Shown one piece after another: positions 26,363-36,508 of a stretch of DNA of 64,000 bases. Origin of the DNA: Gracilimonas sediminicola (GTDB lineage Bacteria; Bacteroidota; Rhodothermia; Balneolales; Balneolaceae); contig NZ_JANDBC010000003.1 of the NCBI RefSeq assembly GCF_024320785.1, forward strand, positions 496,001 to 560,000, given 5' to 3'. The notes under the pieces were generated by a model. It did no database searches, was not told the origin of the DNA, and saw nothing but the letters and a program-made list of their open reading frames with translations. The stretch's first letter is position 1. Each line of letters begins with the position of its first letter. The translations under genes were made by a program, and so were the position numbers.

Positions 26363-29116
26363 TTAATGCGCTTCCAACCAATTACCAGCTACTCCTGAAT
26401 CAACATCCAGCGGCACTTCCAGCTCAAATGCAGTTTCCATCAGTTCGTTGATTTTTGCAGGCACTTCATCCAGTTCGCTTTCGTGAATTTCGAAGATCAG
26501 CTCATCATGCACCTGTAGTAGCATACGGCTTTTCTTGTTGTTGTCCTTCAGCCAGTGATGAATGTTAATCATGGCCAGCTTAATGATGTCGGCAGCCGTT
26601 CCCTGTATCGGCATATTGATAGCCGTTCGTTCGGCAAAGCCCCGCACGTTCCAGTTCCCAGATTTGATGTCAGGAATATACCGGCGGCGACCCAGCAGGG
26701 TTTTCACATAACCGTGCTCCCGTGCAAACTCCTTTGTATCGTTGATATAATTCAGAATGTTCGGGAATCGCTCGAAATACTGGTCTATCATCTCTTTGCC
26801 TTCGTTATTCTCAATTCCCAAACGTGAAGCCAGCCCATAGGCACTCACCCCGTAAGGAATTCCGAAGTTTACTTCCTTGGCTTTACGCCGGTGGTCGGCC
26901 GTCACTTCATCCAGAGAATCCAGGTCAAATATTTCCTTTGCTGTTCTGGAGTGAATGTCTTCTTTGTTTTTAAAAGCTTCCATCATTGCCTCGTCCTGGG
27001 CAATATGTGCAATAACCCGGAGTTCAACTTGTGAGTAATCGGCAGACATGATTTTATATCCATCCTCCGCAATAAATGCCTTTCGAATCTCTCGTCCTCT
27101 TTTGGTTCGGATGGGGATGTTCTGAAGGTTTGGATTGGAAGAACTCAACCGTCCTGTCGCAGCCACGCTTTGATTGAACTCGGTATGAATACGACCGGTA
27201 TCTTCATTGATCAACTCCGGCAGTGCATCCACATAGGTTGATTTTAGTTTAGTTAGCTGCCGGTAATCGAGGATCAGGCTGGGCATTTCATATTTGGCAG
27301 CCAGCTTTGTGAGTACAGATTCTGCCGTAGAATACTGTCCCGTTTTGGTTTTCTTGCCGGCCGGCAGGTCCATTTTCTCGAACAAAATGGTGCCCAGCTG
27401 CTGTGGAGAATTGATGTTAAACTCCTCTCCCGCCTTGTCATAAATCTGTTTTTCCAGTTCCTTCAGGTCTTTGTCCAGTTCCCTGGAAAAGGCCGCCAGC
27501 ATATCGGTATCCAGCTTTACGCCTTTATACTCCATATCAGCCAGCACTTCCATCAGCGGATAATCTACGGTGTAGGCTATCTCTTCCAGCTCGTCTTCCT
27601 TCAGCTTGTCGCTTAGAATTTCATACAAGCGCAGGGTGATATCGGAATCTTCACAGGCATACAAATATACGTCTTCCGGCTTCAGCTCTGCCATTGAAAT
27701 CTGCTTCTTCCCTTTTCCAATCAATTCTTCGATGGGAACGGGTTTATAGTTCAACAAACTCTTTGCAAGCTCATCCATTTTCAGGCGCTGATTGGCATCA
27801 ATCAGGTAAGCAGCAACCATAGTATCAAAAGCTTTCCCCTTAATTTCGATTCCGGCTCGCTTCAGCATCAGGTAATCGAATTTATAATTATGTGCCACCT
27901 TGGTTGACTCTTCATTTTCGAACAACGGACGAAGAATTTCTATGACTTCCTTTTCATCCAGTCCTCCTTCTACGTTCACCGGAATGTAATAGCCGGTTCC
28001 GGGAGTGGCTGTGAGTGAAATCCCTACCAGTCCGGCTGAAACAGGATCGGGGCTGTCGGTTTCCGTGTCAAAGCAGAATTCCTTTTTTTCTTTGAACTGT
28101 TCGGCAAGCTTCTTCACCTCATCCAGAGAGTTCACCAACTCATAGTTTACCTTATCCTCATCCAGCTCCTGCTTGGGAGCTTCCTCTTTAAATGAACCAA
28201 AAAGGTCAACCTGATCTCCATCCTTTGAGGCAACCGGACCTTCCTCTCCCAAATACTTCTTGGTAAGGGTTCGAAATTCCATTCGCTTGAAGAACAAACC
28301 CAGTTCTTTCTTGTCGGCCCCTTTCCACTCCAGTTCTTCCCAATCCTCAGTTTCGGGTACATCGGTTTTTATGGTGACCATAAACTTGGCATGAAGGGCT
28401 TGCTCACCATATTCCATCAAGCCTTCGCGGGCTCGTTTTCCACTGATATTAGGAGCATCTTCAATGGCTTTCTCCAAAGACCCATACTTCTTAATCAGCT
28501 TAGGTGCTCCCTTCTTTCCAATTCCCGGCACGCCCGGAATATTATCCGAGGTATCGCCGATCATAGCCAGCACATCAATTACCTGCTCCGGATACACTCC
28601 GAAATAATCTTTCACACCTTCACGATCGATAATATTGAAGCCACCGTTATTGTTGTCCGGCTTCATCATGCGAATGTGATCGTGCACCAACTGCATAAAA
28701 TCTTTGTCGGGTGTCACCAGCATCACATCCACATCATCAGCGTTTGCGCCGCTGGCGATGGTTCCAATAATGTCATCCGCTTCGTAGCCATCCTGTTCTA
28801 TATTCGTGATTCCCCACGCCTTCACCATTTCTTTGATAAGCGGAATTCCAATGGTTAATTCCTCTGGCTGGGGCGGGCGATTGGCTTTATAGTCCTCATC
28901 TTCTTCATGCCTGAACGTGGGTTCGTGCGTATCCCAAGCTACGGCAATATGAGTCGGCTTCTCTTCATCAAGCATTTTCTCCAGGGTATTTGCAAAACCG
29001 AGTACGGGTCCGGTTGGAATGCCCTCCGAGTTTTTCAGCCTGCTGTTTATAAATGCAAAGTGAGCACGGTAGGCCAGCGCCATTCCGTCCAGTAAAAAGA
29101 GAAGTTTTTTAGACAT
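26363..29116 (-). CDS. polA: DNA polymerase I
   Basis: A 917-aa repair and replication polymerase with three domains. The 5'-nuclease domain spans about 1-290 (DGYEADDIIGTIA, IGDTSDNIPGVPGIG). The 3'-5' exonuclease spans about 325-510 and looks intact, with Asp350 and Glu352 in CFDTETDS and the EDSDITLRLYE motif near its end. The polymerase domain follows with motif A SADYSQVELRVIAH and motif C QVHDELIFE. Length is normal for the family. It is transcribed divergently from adenosine deaminase, with 148 bp between. No coupling to the downstream gene is seen. Confidence 0.98.
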   Translation of the reverse strand: MSKKLLFLLDGMALAYRAHFAFINSRLKNSEGIPTGPVLGFANTLEKMLDEEKPTHIAVAWDTHEPTFRHEEDEDYKANRPPQPEELTIGIPLIKEMVKAWGITNIEQDGYEADDIIGTIASGANADDVDVMLVTPDKDFMQLVHDHIRMMKPDNNNGGFNIIDREGVKDYFGVYPEQVIDVLAMIGDTSDNIPGVPGIGKKGAPKLIKKYGSLEKAIEDAPNISGKRAREGLMEYGEQALHAKFMVTIKTDVPETEDWEELEWKGADKKELGLFFKRMEFRTLTKKYLGEEGPVASKDGDQVDLFGSFKEEAPKQELDEDKVNYELVNSLDEVKKLAEQFKEKKEFCFDTETDSPDPVSAGLVGISLTATPGTGYYIPVNVEGGLDEKEVIEILRPLFENEESTKVAHNYKFDYLMLKRAGIEIKGKAFDTMVAAYLIDANQRLKMDELAKSLLNYKPVPIEELIGKGKKQISMAELKPEDVYLYACEDSDITLRLYEILSDKLKEDELEEIAYTVDYPLMEVLADMEYKGVKLDTDMLAAFSRELDKDLKELEKQIYDKAGEEFNINSPQQLGTILFEKMDLPAGKKTKTGQYSTAESVLTKLAAKYEMPSLILDYRQLTKLKSTYVDALPELINEDTGRIHTEFNQSVAATGRLSSSNPNLQNIPIRTKRGREIRKAFIAEDGYKIMSADYSQVELRVIAHIAQDEAMMEAFKNKEDIHSRTAKEIFDLDSLDEVTADHRRKAKEVNFGIPYGVSAYGLASRLGIENNEGKEMIDQYFERFPNILNYINDTKEFAREHGYVKTLLGRRRYIPDIKSGNWNVRGFAERTAINMPIQGTAADIIKLAMINIHHWLKDNNKKSRMLLQVHDELIFEIHESELDEVPAKINELMETAFELEVPLDVDSGVAGNWLEAH

Positions 29117-29264
29117 TGAATCTGTTTATTTTGAACGTGTACAATGAACATGGAAACTAATTTTTTTTGATTCTAATTACGAATATAGATTACATATCAT
29201 CCACCCCGGTAAAATGCCATTTCCATGCAATTTCTTTTTGATACTTAGAATATCATCCCATTAA

Positions 29265-30248
29265 ATGAATTTGAAGTCGCTGCCAAAAATTGAATTACAT
29301 CTGCACCTGGATTGCTCTTTAAGCTTTGATGTTGTTAAACAATTACGTCCCGGAATAACCCAGGAGCAATATAAATCAGATTTTATTGCTCCGACCAACT
29401 GCTCCAGTTTGGATGAATACCTGAAGTGTGCGCAGGAACCCATAGCCCTCATGCAATCCAAAGAGCAGTTGGAAATGGTAACTCTCGATCTGTTCCAACA
29501 GCTGAAAAAGGATCATGTGATTTACGCTGAAATCCGTTTCGCCCCGCTTCAGCATTGTAAAAAGGGTTTGACCGCAGAAGAGGTTGTGCAAGCTGTAGAT
29601 GAAGCCACTGCCAAAGGCATAAATGAAACGGGTATTGAAGCGAGAATTATATTGTGCACACTTCGGCATTTTACAGAAGAACAAAGCATGCAAACCGTGC
29701 GGCTCGTGGAACAATTTAAAGGCAGCCGTGTTACCGGTTTTGATATTGCCGCCGATGAAACCCTGCCGATTGATAACCACATCAAAGCTTTTGAATACGC
29801 CGATCGAAACAACATTCCCTGCACAGCCCATGCCGGGGAAGCCTGCGGAGCGGAAAGCGTAAGGGACGTTTTGCAGAATTTCTATCCTTCCCGAATTGGT
29901 CATGGCGTGCGAAGCCTGGAAGACGACACACTCATGGATCACCTCAAACAGCAAGATATACACCTGGAGGTGTGCCCCACCAGTAACGTGCAAACCGGGA
30001 TTTATGATTCAGTGGCCAATCACCGGGTCAATGAAATCTACGAACGGGGAAATTCTCTAAGTATCAATACAGACGGACGTACAATTTCCAATGTTTCTCT
30101 GAATGAAGAGTATTCTTCTTTGAATAAGCACTTTAACTGGGAACCCGAACACTTTCTTCGTGTTAACCACCACGCTATAGATGCTGCTTTTTGTGATGAG
30201 GAGACGAAAGAGACATTGCGCAAGAAGATAGATAGCGTTTACCATTGA
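29265..30248 (+). CDS. add: Adenosine deaminase family protein
   Basis: A 327-aa zinc hydrolase that should convert adenosine or deoxyadenosine to inosine forms. Metal ligands His12 and His14 lie in KIELHLHLD, the HAGE motif with the catalytic Glu is in CTAHAGEACGAE, and the next conserved histidine lies in SRIGHGVRS. The metal-binding Asp is in SINTDGRTISN. In the animal enzyme this motif is NTDDP. Here the second Asp is replaced by Gly, as in a bacterial subgroup, so related amino-purine substrates are possible. The gene stands alone on the plus strand between polA and a secreted VIT-domain protein. Confidence 0.85.
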   Translation: MNLKSLPKIELHLHLDCSLSFDVVKQLRPGITQEQYKSDFIAPTNCSSLDEYLKCAQEPIALMQSKEQLEMVTLDLFQQLKKDHVIYAEIRFAPLQHCKKGLTAEEVVQAVDEATAKGINETGIEARIILCTLRHFTEEQSMQTVRLVEQFKGSRVTGFDIAADETLPIDNHIKAFEYADRNNIPCTAHAGEACGAESVRDVLQNFYPSRIGHGVRSLEDDTLMDHLKQQDIHLEVCPTSNVQTGIYDSVANHRVNEIYERGNSLSINTDGRTISNVSLNEEYSSLNKHFNWEPEHFLRVNHHAIDAAFCDEETKETLRKKIDSVYH

Positions 30249-30417
30249 AAGTTTTAAATCGCAGATGCTCATCTTCTATCTTTATGATGTTTTTGGCGGC
30301 AGTTTCAATACTCTTCTTTATTTAAAAACCTCTATAAAACATTTACATAAGAGGTGAATAATTTAATTCTTTTCATTACAATAAGTGAACAAGAGAACTT
30401 TAAACTTATTCATCCAT

Positions 30418-32541
30418 ATGCGATCACTTATCTTTCTACTCGCCCTCATCCCTTCTCTGACTTTCGCTCAATACCAGGAAATGCGAATGGCAAATCCCGA
30501 CCGTTTGTGGGACAATGTTCCGGTTGATGTACATGAAACTGTATTCGAGATTCACCCAAAAGGAAACTTCTCGGAAATTGAACTCTTTGTCTCATTTGCA
30601 GCCACCGACTCCAACTATTTCTCTCAGAATGAACTACTCGAAATGTTCGCTTTTTTTGAATTAAGTGATCAGATTACCATATCTGATTTATGGCTTTGGT
30701 TTGAGGATCAGATACTGGTAGCTCATATAATAGATCGCTGGACAGCAAATCGTGTTTATGAGGGAATTGTAAATCGACAGCAAGATCCTGCTATTCTATT
30801 TAAAAACAGTCCCACTTCATACGAACTGAGGGTTTATCCATTTACAAGATCGCAGATACGGAAACTCAAAATCAGCTTTCTGGTCCCAAATACTCAGCTG
30901 AGAACTCAAACTTCTATCCCGCTTCCAACAAAATTCCATCAGCTTGCTCAAAATACGGTAGAAGACCCGGTGATCCGGTATTTTACCGAAGCTGAAAGCC
31001 CGGCGTTAGAAGTATCTGATTCTCAGGATGCCACTTTTACATCAGGAACGGACACCTTGGGGAGAACTTATTGGGAAGCTCAAGTAGATGCTGAGTCTGC
31101 TTCCTCCTCCCTAAGCCTTAACGTGGAGCAAGAAAGCAACTCCAATATTTTCCTATCCAATTATGAAGATGAAACAGGTAAATATTATAGCCTTTCTTTT
31201 ATCCCTAAACAGGTGCTGGACGTAACAGCATCCAAAAACATAGTCGTGATGCTCGACTATGCCCAAGCAAACACTTCTGTTACCAAGACCGAACTGCTTG
31301 ATAAAATCAAGGTTCAGCTGAAACAAAATTTCGAGGAAACAGACTACTTCAACTTTTTGTACTCAAGCGTTTCAGACCAGGTCCTTTCTCAGGATTGGAT
31401 TCAGGCAACCGATGCCAAGATCGACAGTGTATTTGACGAAATAGATACCTCTGATATTTTATCGGTCAGCAATCTGGATGATATACTGGTAGGTGGAATC
31501 GATTTTGTAAGCGAAAAAGAAACCGGCGAGCTTATGCTGATTTCAAGCTCTGACACCTATATTGATTTCCAGGATGCAAACGCCTTTTCCGAATCAATAC
31601 TGGAGTATGCGGAAAATGATTTACCAAAAACGACTATCCTTGATGTTCAGGATAAGGATTTCCAATACCGATACCGCAACGGAGTTAATTATGTTGGAAA
31701 CGGATACCTTTACGGAATATTTGTAAGAGAGAGTGGCGGTGAGTTATTTAACACTCAGGATTATTGGGATGTTAACGCCCGTTTTAGCCCGGCTTTCGCA
31801 AATCTGCAGGGCAGCATAACCAATTACACGGTGTATCCTACTTTCGCTAATGGGTTCACCTATGCAAATTTCATGAATGAAGACAGTGGGAAACTTCCCA
31901 TCAATTCAACCTTTGTACAAACAGGGCAATATTATGGGGATTTACCGCTGACTATTCAGTTCACAGGTTCAATCCGAGATACTGTTTTTAATGAACAAAT
32001 AGTTATCAATGAGAGCACTGAAGTTGACAGCAGCTTAAAGAGATACTGGATGGGAAGAAATATCGATAAACTGGAGAAAGCCTCTCCCAATAATGAGGAG
32101 ATTGCAACCATCATAGATTACAGTATCGAGAATAGGTTAATGTCTCAGTACACCTCTTTCTTATCTATACTCCCTGAAGATACCGTGCTCATCAACGATG
32201 AAGATGATGGAGGAGAAATCGTAAGTATTGAAGATGGAGACAATCCTGATACATATGAAATCACTGCCCTTAAAGCTTACCCGAATCCATTTAACCCCAA
32301 TGTGAATATAGAAGTCAGCCTTTCACAGCCATGGGACGCCTCAAACAGCAGAATCGTGGTCTACAACTTACTTGGACAAGTAGTAGCAACACTCAATACA
32401 GCCCAATTTAATGGAATGAAATCCTTTACCGTTAATTGGGACCTCAGCCTGAGCAATGCAAATATTGCGACCGGTGTATATTTGGTGAGCGTTCAAACTC
32501 CTGAAGCATCCAAAAAAATTAAAGTGACCTACCTGAAATAA
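30418..32541 (+). CDS. Secreted VIT-domain protein with type IX sorting domain
   Basis: The ATG at 30418 starts a good signal peptide (MRSLIFLLALIPSLTFAQ), giving 707 aa. An in-frame GTG at 30385 adds non-signal residues. Residues about 25-170 resemble a vault/inter-alpha-trypsin (VIT) domain, including DRWTANRVYEGIVNRQQDPA. A region near 275-400 resembles a von Willebrand A fold (NIVVMLDYAQANTSVTK), but the metal site DxSxS is not present. The last 90 residues begin AYPNPFNPNVNIEV and form a C-terminal sorting domain. VIT-vWA proteins often sit at the cell surface, and the function here is unknown. It has no operon partner. Confidence 0.72.
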   Translation: MRSLIFLLALIPSLTFAQYQEMRMANPDRLWDNVPVDVHETVFEIHPKGNFSEIELFVSFAATDSNYFSQNELLEMFAFFELSDQITISDLWLWFEDQILVAHIIDRWTANRVYEGIVNRQQDPAILFKNSPTSYELRVYPFTRSQIRKLKISFLVPNTQLRTQTSIPLPTKFHQLAQNTVEDPVIRYFTEAESPALEVSDSQDATFTSGTDTLGRTYWEAQVDAESASSSLSLNVEQESNSNIFLSNYEDETGKYYSLSFIPKQVLDVTASKNIVVMLDYAQANTSVTKTELLDKIKVQLKQNFEETDYFNFLYSSVSDQVLSQDWIQATDAKIDSVFDEIDTSDILSVSNLDDILVGGIDFVSEKETGELMLISSSDTYIDFQDANAFSESILEYAENDLPKTTILDVQDKDFQYRYRNGVNYVGNGYLYGIFVRESGGELFNTQDYWDVNARFSPAFANLQGSITNYTVYPTFANGFTYANFMNEDSGKLPINSTFVQTGQYYGDLPLTIQFTGSIRDTVFNEQIVINESTEVDSSLKRYWMGRNIDKLEKASPNNEEIATIIDYSIENRLMSQYTSFLSILPEDTVLINDEDDGGEIVSIEDGDNPDTYEITALKAYPNPFNPNVNIEVSLSQPWDASNSRIVVYNLLGQVVATLNTAQFNGMKSFTVNWDLSLSNANIATGVYLVSVQTPEASKKIKVTYLK

Positions 32542-32607
32542 TAAAAACTGAGAAATGATTTATTGGAAGGGTGATGTATCAAAATGGTACTGATCACTCT
32601 GCCTTTT

Positions 32608-34140
32608 TCATTTATCATCCCTCAAAACCACTCCGGCTCTGTGTTCACTAAATTCGCTTCCTGATTTTGCTACCTGTCCGTTAATAATCACCCACTCAAA
32701 TCCGGTGGCCGGCTTGTGAGGTGATGAGAAAGTGGCTTTATCCTGAACCTGTTCCGGATCAAAAATCACGATATCCGCTTTATTGCCGGTTTGAAGTACA
32801 CCCCGATCAGTTATTCCAAGTGTTTGTGCTGACAGCCCCGACATCTTATAAACGGCCTCTTCTATGGAAAGGGATTGATCTTCGACCACATATTTTCGGA
32901 TGATCTTGGCAAAGCTGCCGTAACCTCTTGGGTGACGCATACCCGGACTCCCATCCGAACTAATCATCACTCCATCCGTTATGGCAATACGACCTTGCAG
33001 CTCTTCATTCATTACAAAATGAGCGGCTGATCCTGCATTTGGACCCATTTGAAGCAGAAAATCAATGGGAGTTACACCCTCGGCTTTTGCTGCTTCAGCC
33101 AGTGTTTGGCCGGCATATGTACCTGACCCGAACAGAATTGCATCCGGGCCGTTTCGCTGTTCCACTTTCGATTCCAGAAACTCCCGCAGCAGCGCAGGAT
33201 TCTCCTTCATGATGGCCTTCCACTCTTTCTCTGTTTTGGCCCAGGTTGGGAACACAATCCCAATTCCGGTGTAACTGGCTGCGTACGGATAGGTATCTGC
33301 AGTGAAAGTTATTCCTTCCCGATTGTACGACTCTATCTGATTCAGTACTTCTTCAGCCCGCTCTTCTCCTTTTCCATAAACGACTTTAAAGTGAGATGCA
33401 TGAACGCGGGCATATTGCCCCAACTCAGCCAATTCTTCTAAAGATTCAGCTATCCGAGAGTCGTCTTCGCTTCGCATATGACTCATTACGATCCCGTCAA
33501 ATTCTCCTACAACTTTGGATAGAGCAGTTAGTTCATCGGGCTTAGCATAAAGCCCCGGCACGTATTCAAGTCCAAGGCTCATCCCAAAGGCACCGGCTGT
33601 CAGGTCAGCTCGTAGCTTCGTTTGCATTCGCTCGATATCACGGTCAAATACTTCTTTGTCTTCGTTCAAACCTACCGATCTTCTAAGAGTGGCATGCCCC
33701 ACTAATGCAGCTACATTAACCGCCGGTTTTGCAGCTTCCACCTCTTCAAACCAATCAGCAAGAGAACCACTTGCAGGTGAGGAACCATCCTGACCAAGCA
33801 GAATAGTAGTAACACCCATCGACAGGAAGTTCTCAAATTCCGGTGTTCTAATTGGATTTCCGTGAGCATGCATATCAATAAATCCGGGAGCTACCACTTT
33901 CCCTGATGCATCTATCATTCGTATTCCCTGAAGGGTAGCCGGACTGATCTTACCAATGGTATGGATGGAATCACCCCGAACTAATACATCTGCCTGATAA
34001 GCATCTTCCCCGGTTCCATCTACGACGGTTCCGTTCAGAATCAATAGATCTTCATTGTTTTGAGCCTGAAGTTCTCCTGCGCCCGCAAAAAAGTTAATTA
34101 AGCTAAAAGCAAGGATGAGTGTGGAAATAGTTTTTTTCAT
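32608..34140 (-). CDS. Exported N-acyl-D-amino-acid deacylase family amidohydrolase
   Basis: A 510-aa metal-dependent amidohydrolase with an N-terminal signal peptide ending near Ala26 (GELQAQ). Family marks are GTVVDGTGEDAY, the metal-binding GFIDMHAHG, the lysine/histidine region HASHFKVVYG and the D-aminoacylase motif SSDGSPGMRHPRGYGSF. It closes with RGVLQTGNKADIVIFDP. The typical reaction is release of D-amino acids from N-acyl forms, in the periplasm given the signal peptide. Imide-hydrolysing dihydropyrimidinase-type enzymes share the fold but not this motif. It is a single gene between the VIT-domain protein and ychF. Confidence 0.85.
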   Translation of the reverse strand: MKKTISTLILAFSLINFFAGAGELQAQNNEDLLILNGTVVDGTGEDAYQADVLVRGDSIHTIGKISPATLQGIRMIDASGKVVAPGFIDMHAHGNPIRTPEFENFLSMGVTTILLGQDGSSPASGSLADWFEEVEAAKPAVNVAALVGHATLRRSVGLNEDKEVFDRDIERMQTKLRADLTAGAFGMSLGLEYVPGLYAKPDELTALSKVVGEFDGIVMSHMRSEDDSRIAESLEELAELGQYARVHASHFKVVYGKGEERAEEVLNQIESYNREGITFTADTYPYAASYTGIGIVFPTWAKTEKEWKAIMKENPALLREFLESKVEQRNGPDAILFGSGTYAGQTLAEAAKAEGVTPIDFLLQMGPNAGSAAHFVMNEELQGRIAITDGVMISSDGSPGMRHPRGYGSFAKIIRKYVVEDQSLSIEEAVYKMSGLSAQTLGITDRGVLQTGNKADIVIFDPEQVQDKATFSSPHKPATGFEWVIINGQVAKSGSEFSEHRAGVVLRDDK

Positions 34141-34241
34141 TGGATGCCTTCTCTGTGGTATGAAATAAAATTCATCACAAAGAAAGCCAAACCCGGCCAG
34201 ACTTAAAAGGATGTCTATGAAATTATGTAGAGCTTAAATCA

Positions 34242-35336
34242 TTAAACATTAAAACGGAAAAGCAGTACATCACCGTCTTGCACCACATACTCCTTTCCTT
34301 CCTGACGCATTTTTCCGGCTTCGCGAGCGGCTTTTTCTGATCCGAGTTCTTCATAGTCCTTGAAAGCAATAGTCTCGGCACGGATAAATCCTTTTTCGAA
34401 ATCGGTGTGTATGACCCCGGCTGCCTGTGGGGCTTTAGTCCCTTTTTTGATGGTCCAGGCACGCGCTTCTTTAGGTCCTGCTGTGAAGTACGTAATCAAC
34501 CCAAGCTCTTTGAAGGCTCCTTTAATTAATCGGTCTAAACCTGCACTTGGTACGCCTAATTCTTCCAGGAACATTTCCTTTTCGTCTTCATCCAGCTCGG
34601 CGATTTCAGCTTCAATCTTAGCACAAAACATTACAGTTTCATCGTCGTGCTCAGAAGCAATCTCCTTGACGGTATCTACATATTCATTCCCGTCTTCCAG
34701 GTCAGATTCTCCAACGTTACAGGCATAAAGCACCTGCTTGTCGGATAGCAGGAACAGGTCTTTGTAGGCTTCCCGCTCTTCTTTGTAGACTTCGAAAGTC
34801 CGGGCTGAATTGCCTTCTCCCAAATGATCCGCCAGCCTTTGAACGATCTCTAACTGGGCTACTTTGGCTTTATCGCCGCCTTTAGCTTCTTTCTTCAGCT
34901 TTTCAACCCGCTTTTCAACCGATTCCAGGTCTTTCAGAATCAATTCTTCCTCAATGATGCGAATATCCCGCTCTGGATCAACGCTTCCTTCCACGTGAAT
35001 GATATCATTATCATCAAAGCAACGAACTACATGCAGGATCAGGTCAACTTCACGGATATGAGATAAAAAGGCATTCCCCTTCCCTTTTCCTTCCGAAGCT
35101 CCTTTCACCAAACCTGCAATATCCACAAACTCGATGGTTGCCGGCAGCACGTTTTTGGATTCAGCCAGCTCTGCAAGTATATGTAGTCTGTCGTCGGGGA
35201 CTGGAACCATGCCCACATTCGGGTCGATGGTACAAAAAGGGAAGTTAGCTGATTCGGCTCCGGCGTTACTCAGGGCATTAAATAAGGTTGATTTACCTAC
35301 GTTGGGTAGCCCAACAATTCCACATCTTAAGCTCAT
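34242..35336 (-). CDS. ychF: Redox-regulated ATPase/GTPase YchF (OLA1 family)
   Basis: A 364-aa P-loop NTPase found in nearly all bacteria, ribosome-associated and preferring ATP. G1 is GLPNVGKST near residue 8, G3 is DIAGLVKGASEGKGKGN, and a coiled-coil hairpin follows near 130-180. The C-terminal TGS domain ends in YVVQDGDVLLFRFNV, the usual YchF ending. Length is typical. It is 18 bp after a phosphatase gene and probably in one transcript with it and nusB. Confidence 0.96.
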   Translation of the reverse strand: MSLRCGIVGLPNVGKSTLFNALSNAGAESANFPFCTIDPNVGMVPVPDDRLHILAELAESKNVLPATIEFVDIAGLVKGASEGKGKGNAFLSHIREVDLILHVVRCFDDNDIIHVEGSVDPERDIRIIEEELILKDLESVEKRVEKLKKEAKGGDKAKVAQLEIVQRLADHLGEGNSARTFEVYKEEREAYKDLFLLSDKQVLYACNVGESDLEDGNEYVDTVKEIASEHDDETVMFCAKIEAEIAELDEDEKEMFLEELGVPSAGLDRLIKGAFKELGLITYFTAGPKEARAWTIKKGTKAPQAAGVIHTDFEKGFIRAETIAFKDYEELGSEKAAREAGKMRQEGKEYVVQDGDVLLFRFNV

Positions 35337-35354
35337 GTACGGATTATTTGAATT

Positions 35355-36032
35355 TTAAAAGTCTAAACTTTCTTGTTGAATAAATTTGGTTTCGGGGAGA
35401 GCCACAGCCGTTAAAACGCCATAGCCTCTTTCTTTATACACACAGCCGGTGTCTATGCCCAGCATGTTTGGTTCTACAATGGGTTCCTTTACCGGAGTAT
35501 GACCAAAAACCACCGTTTTCTCCCACACATTCTTGCGCGCATACACATGATCGCGCTGCCAGATAAACTGATCACGCTCGTATTTACTTTCCAGGTTTTC
35601 CTGAATCGTCAAATCGGGAGATATGCCACCGTGCACAAAAAAATAATCTTCGGTCTCCCAGTACAGCACGGTGTTTTTGAAAAACTCGTAATGCTCCTCC
35701 GGCAGGTCAAAGTCGCCCGGGGATGAATCGTAGTTACTCAAAGTGGTATTTCCACCATTGCTCAGCCATAAATTCCATTCCCCTTTTTCGTAGGCGTCCA
35801 GCAGCATTTGGTCATGATTGCCGGTCAGAAAAACACACTCATGATTCTGGTCAAATTCAATAAGCTGTTCTACCACCCGCCGGGAGTCGGGACCGCGATC
35901 CGTATAATCTCCCAGGAATACGTAAGTCGGTTTATTGTTGTAAGTATCATCAAGTGTGTTAAGCAGTGCTTCATTAGATTCTGCACACCCGTGAATGTCG
36001 CCAATTGCTATAATTTCAGGATGTGATGCCAT
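35355..36032 (-). CDS. PPP-family serine/threonine or ApaH-like metallophosphatase
   Basis: A 225-aa calcineurin-like phosphoesterase. The three motif set of the PPP family is intact: GDIHG at 12-16, GDYTDRG at about 41-47 and GNHDQ at about 72-76, with later metal-binding HGG and GHTPV. Substrates could be phosphoproteins or diadenosine tetraphosphate. The short length, without a long C-terminus, resembles prokaryotic PrpA/PrpB-like phosphatases. The gene lies 6 bp after nusB and 18 bp before ychF on the same strand. Confidence 0.88.
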   Translation of the reverse strand: MASHPEIIAIGDIHGCAESNEALLNTLDDTYNNKPTYVFLGDYTDRGPDSRRVVEQLIEFDQNHECVFLTGNHDQMLLDAYEKGEWNLWLSNGGNTTLSNYDSSPGDFDLPEEHYEFFKNTVLYWETEDYFFVHGGISPDLTIQENLESKYERDQFIWQRDHVYARKNVWEKTVVFGHTPVKEPIVEPNMLGIDTGCVYKERGYGVLTAVALPETKFIQQESLDF

Positions 36033-36037
36033 GTTCT

Positions 36038-36508
36038 TTAATTATTTCCCAACGTTTTTTGAATGAGTCCTCGCCCTTTTTTATTAATGCGTCCTTTTTC
36101 ATTCAAATCGCTCAAAGCAGCATCTAAAATTCCGTTTATGAACCGTCCCGACTTAGCTGTTGAGTATCGTTTAGCCAGTTCGATGGCCTCGTTAATGCTT
36201 ACTTTGGTGGGAATTTCTTCGAAATAGATAAACTCGCAAATGGCCATTTTCAGGATCATGCGGTCAATTAAGGCCAGCCGGTTTATATCCCAGTTCTTGA
36301 TGTGATCGACAATTACTTCGTCCAGTTCTTCTTCATGATCGATAGTTTCGAAAAATAATTTCTCAGCGAAACGGCGAAGGTCTTTCTCTTTGGTGAAGTC
36401 TGCTTTCTTGATAATGGTGTCGGCGACGTGCTGGGTAGAATCTTTGCCGAGTTGGAGTGCGTAAATTGCTTTGAGAACCGTTTCTCGTACTTGTCTTCGA
36501 TTGATCAT
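36038..36508 (-). CDS. nusB: Transcription antitermination factor NusB
   Basis: A 156-aa all-helical protein that with NusE/S10 binds boxA RNA to support rRNA antitermination. The arginine-rich N-terminus [16 protein letters not shown] and the C-terminal block [20 protein letters not shown] followed by FINGILDA are diagnostic. Length is in the usual range. It begins a three-gene run nusB, phosphatase, ychF. Confidence 0.95.
   Translation of the reverse strand: MINRRQVRETVLKAIYALQLGKDSTQHVADTIIKKADFTKEKDLRRFAEKLFFETIDHEEELDEVIVDHIKNWDINRLALIDRMILKMAICEFIYFEEIPTKVSINEAIELAKRYSTAKSGRFINGILDAALSDLNEKGRINKKGRGLIQKTLGNN

Noticed and set aside
29376-29993. 205-aa reading frame opposite adenosine deaminase
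   Set aside because: It mirrors a well-conserved gene on the other strand and has no recognisable domain.
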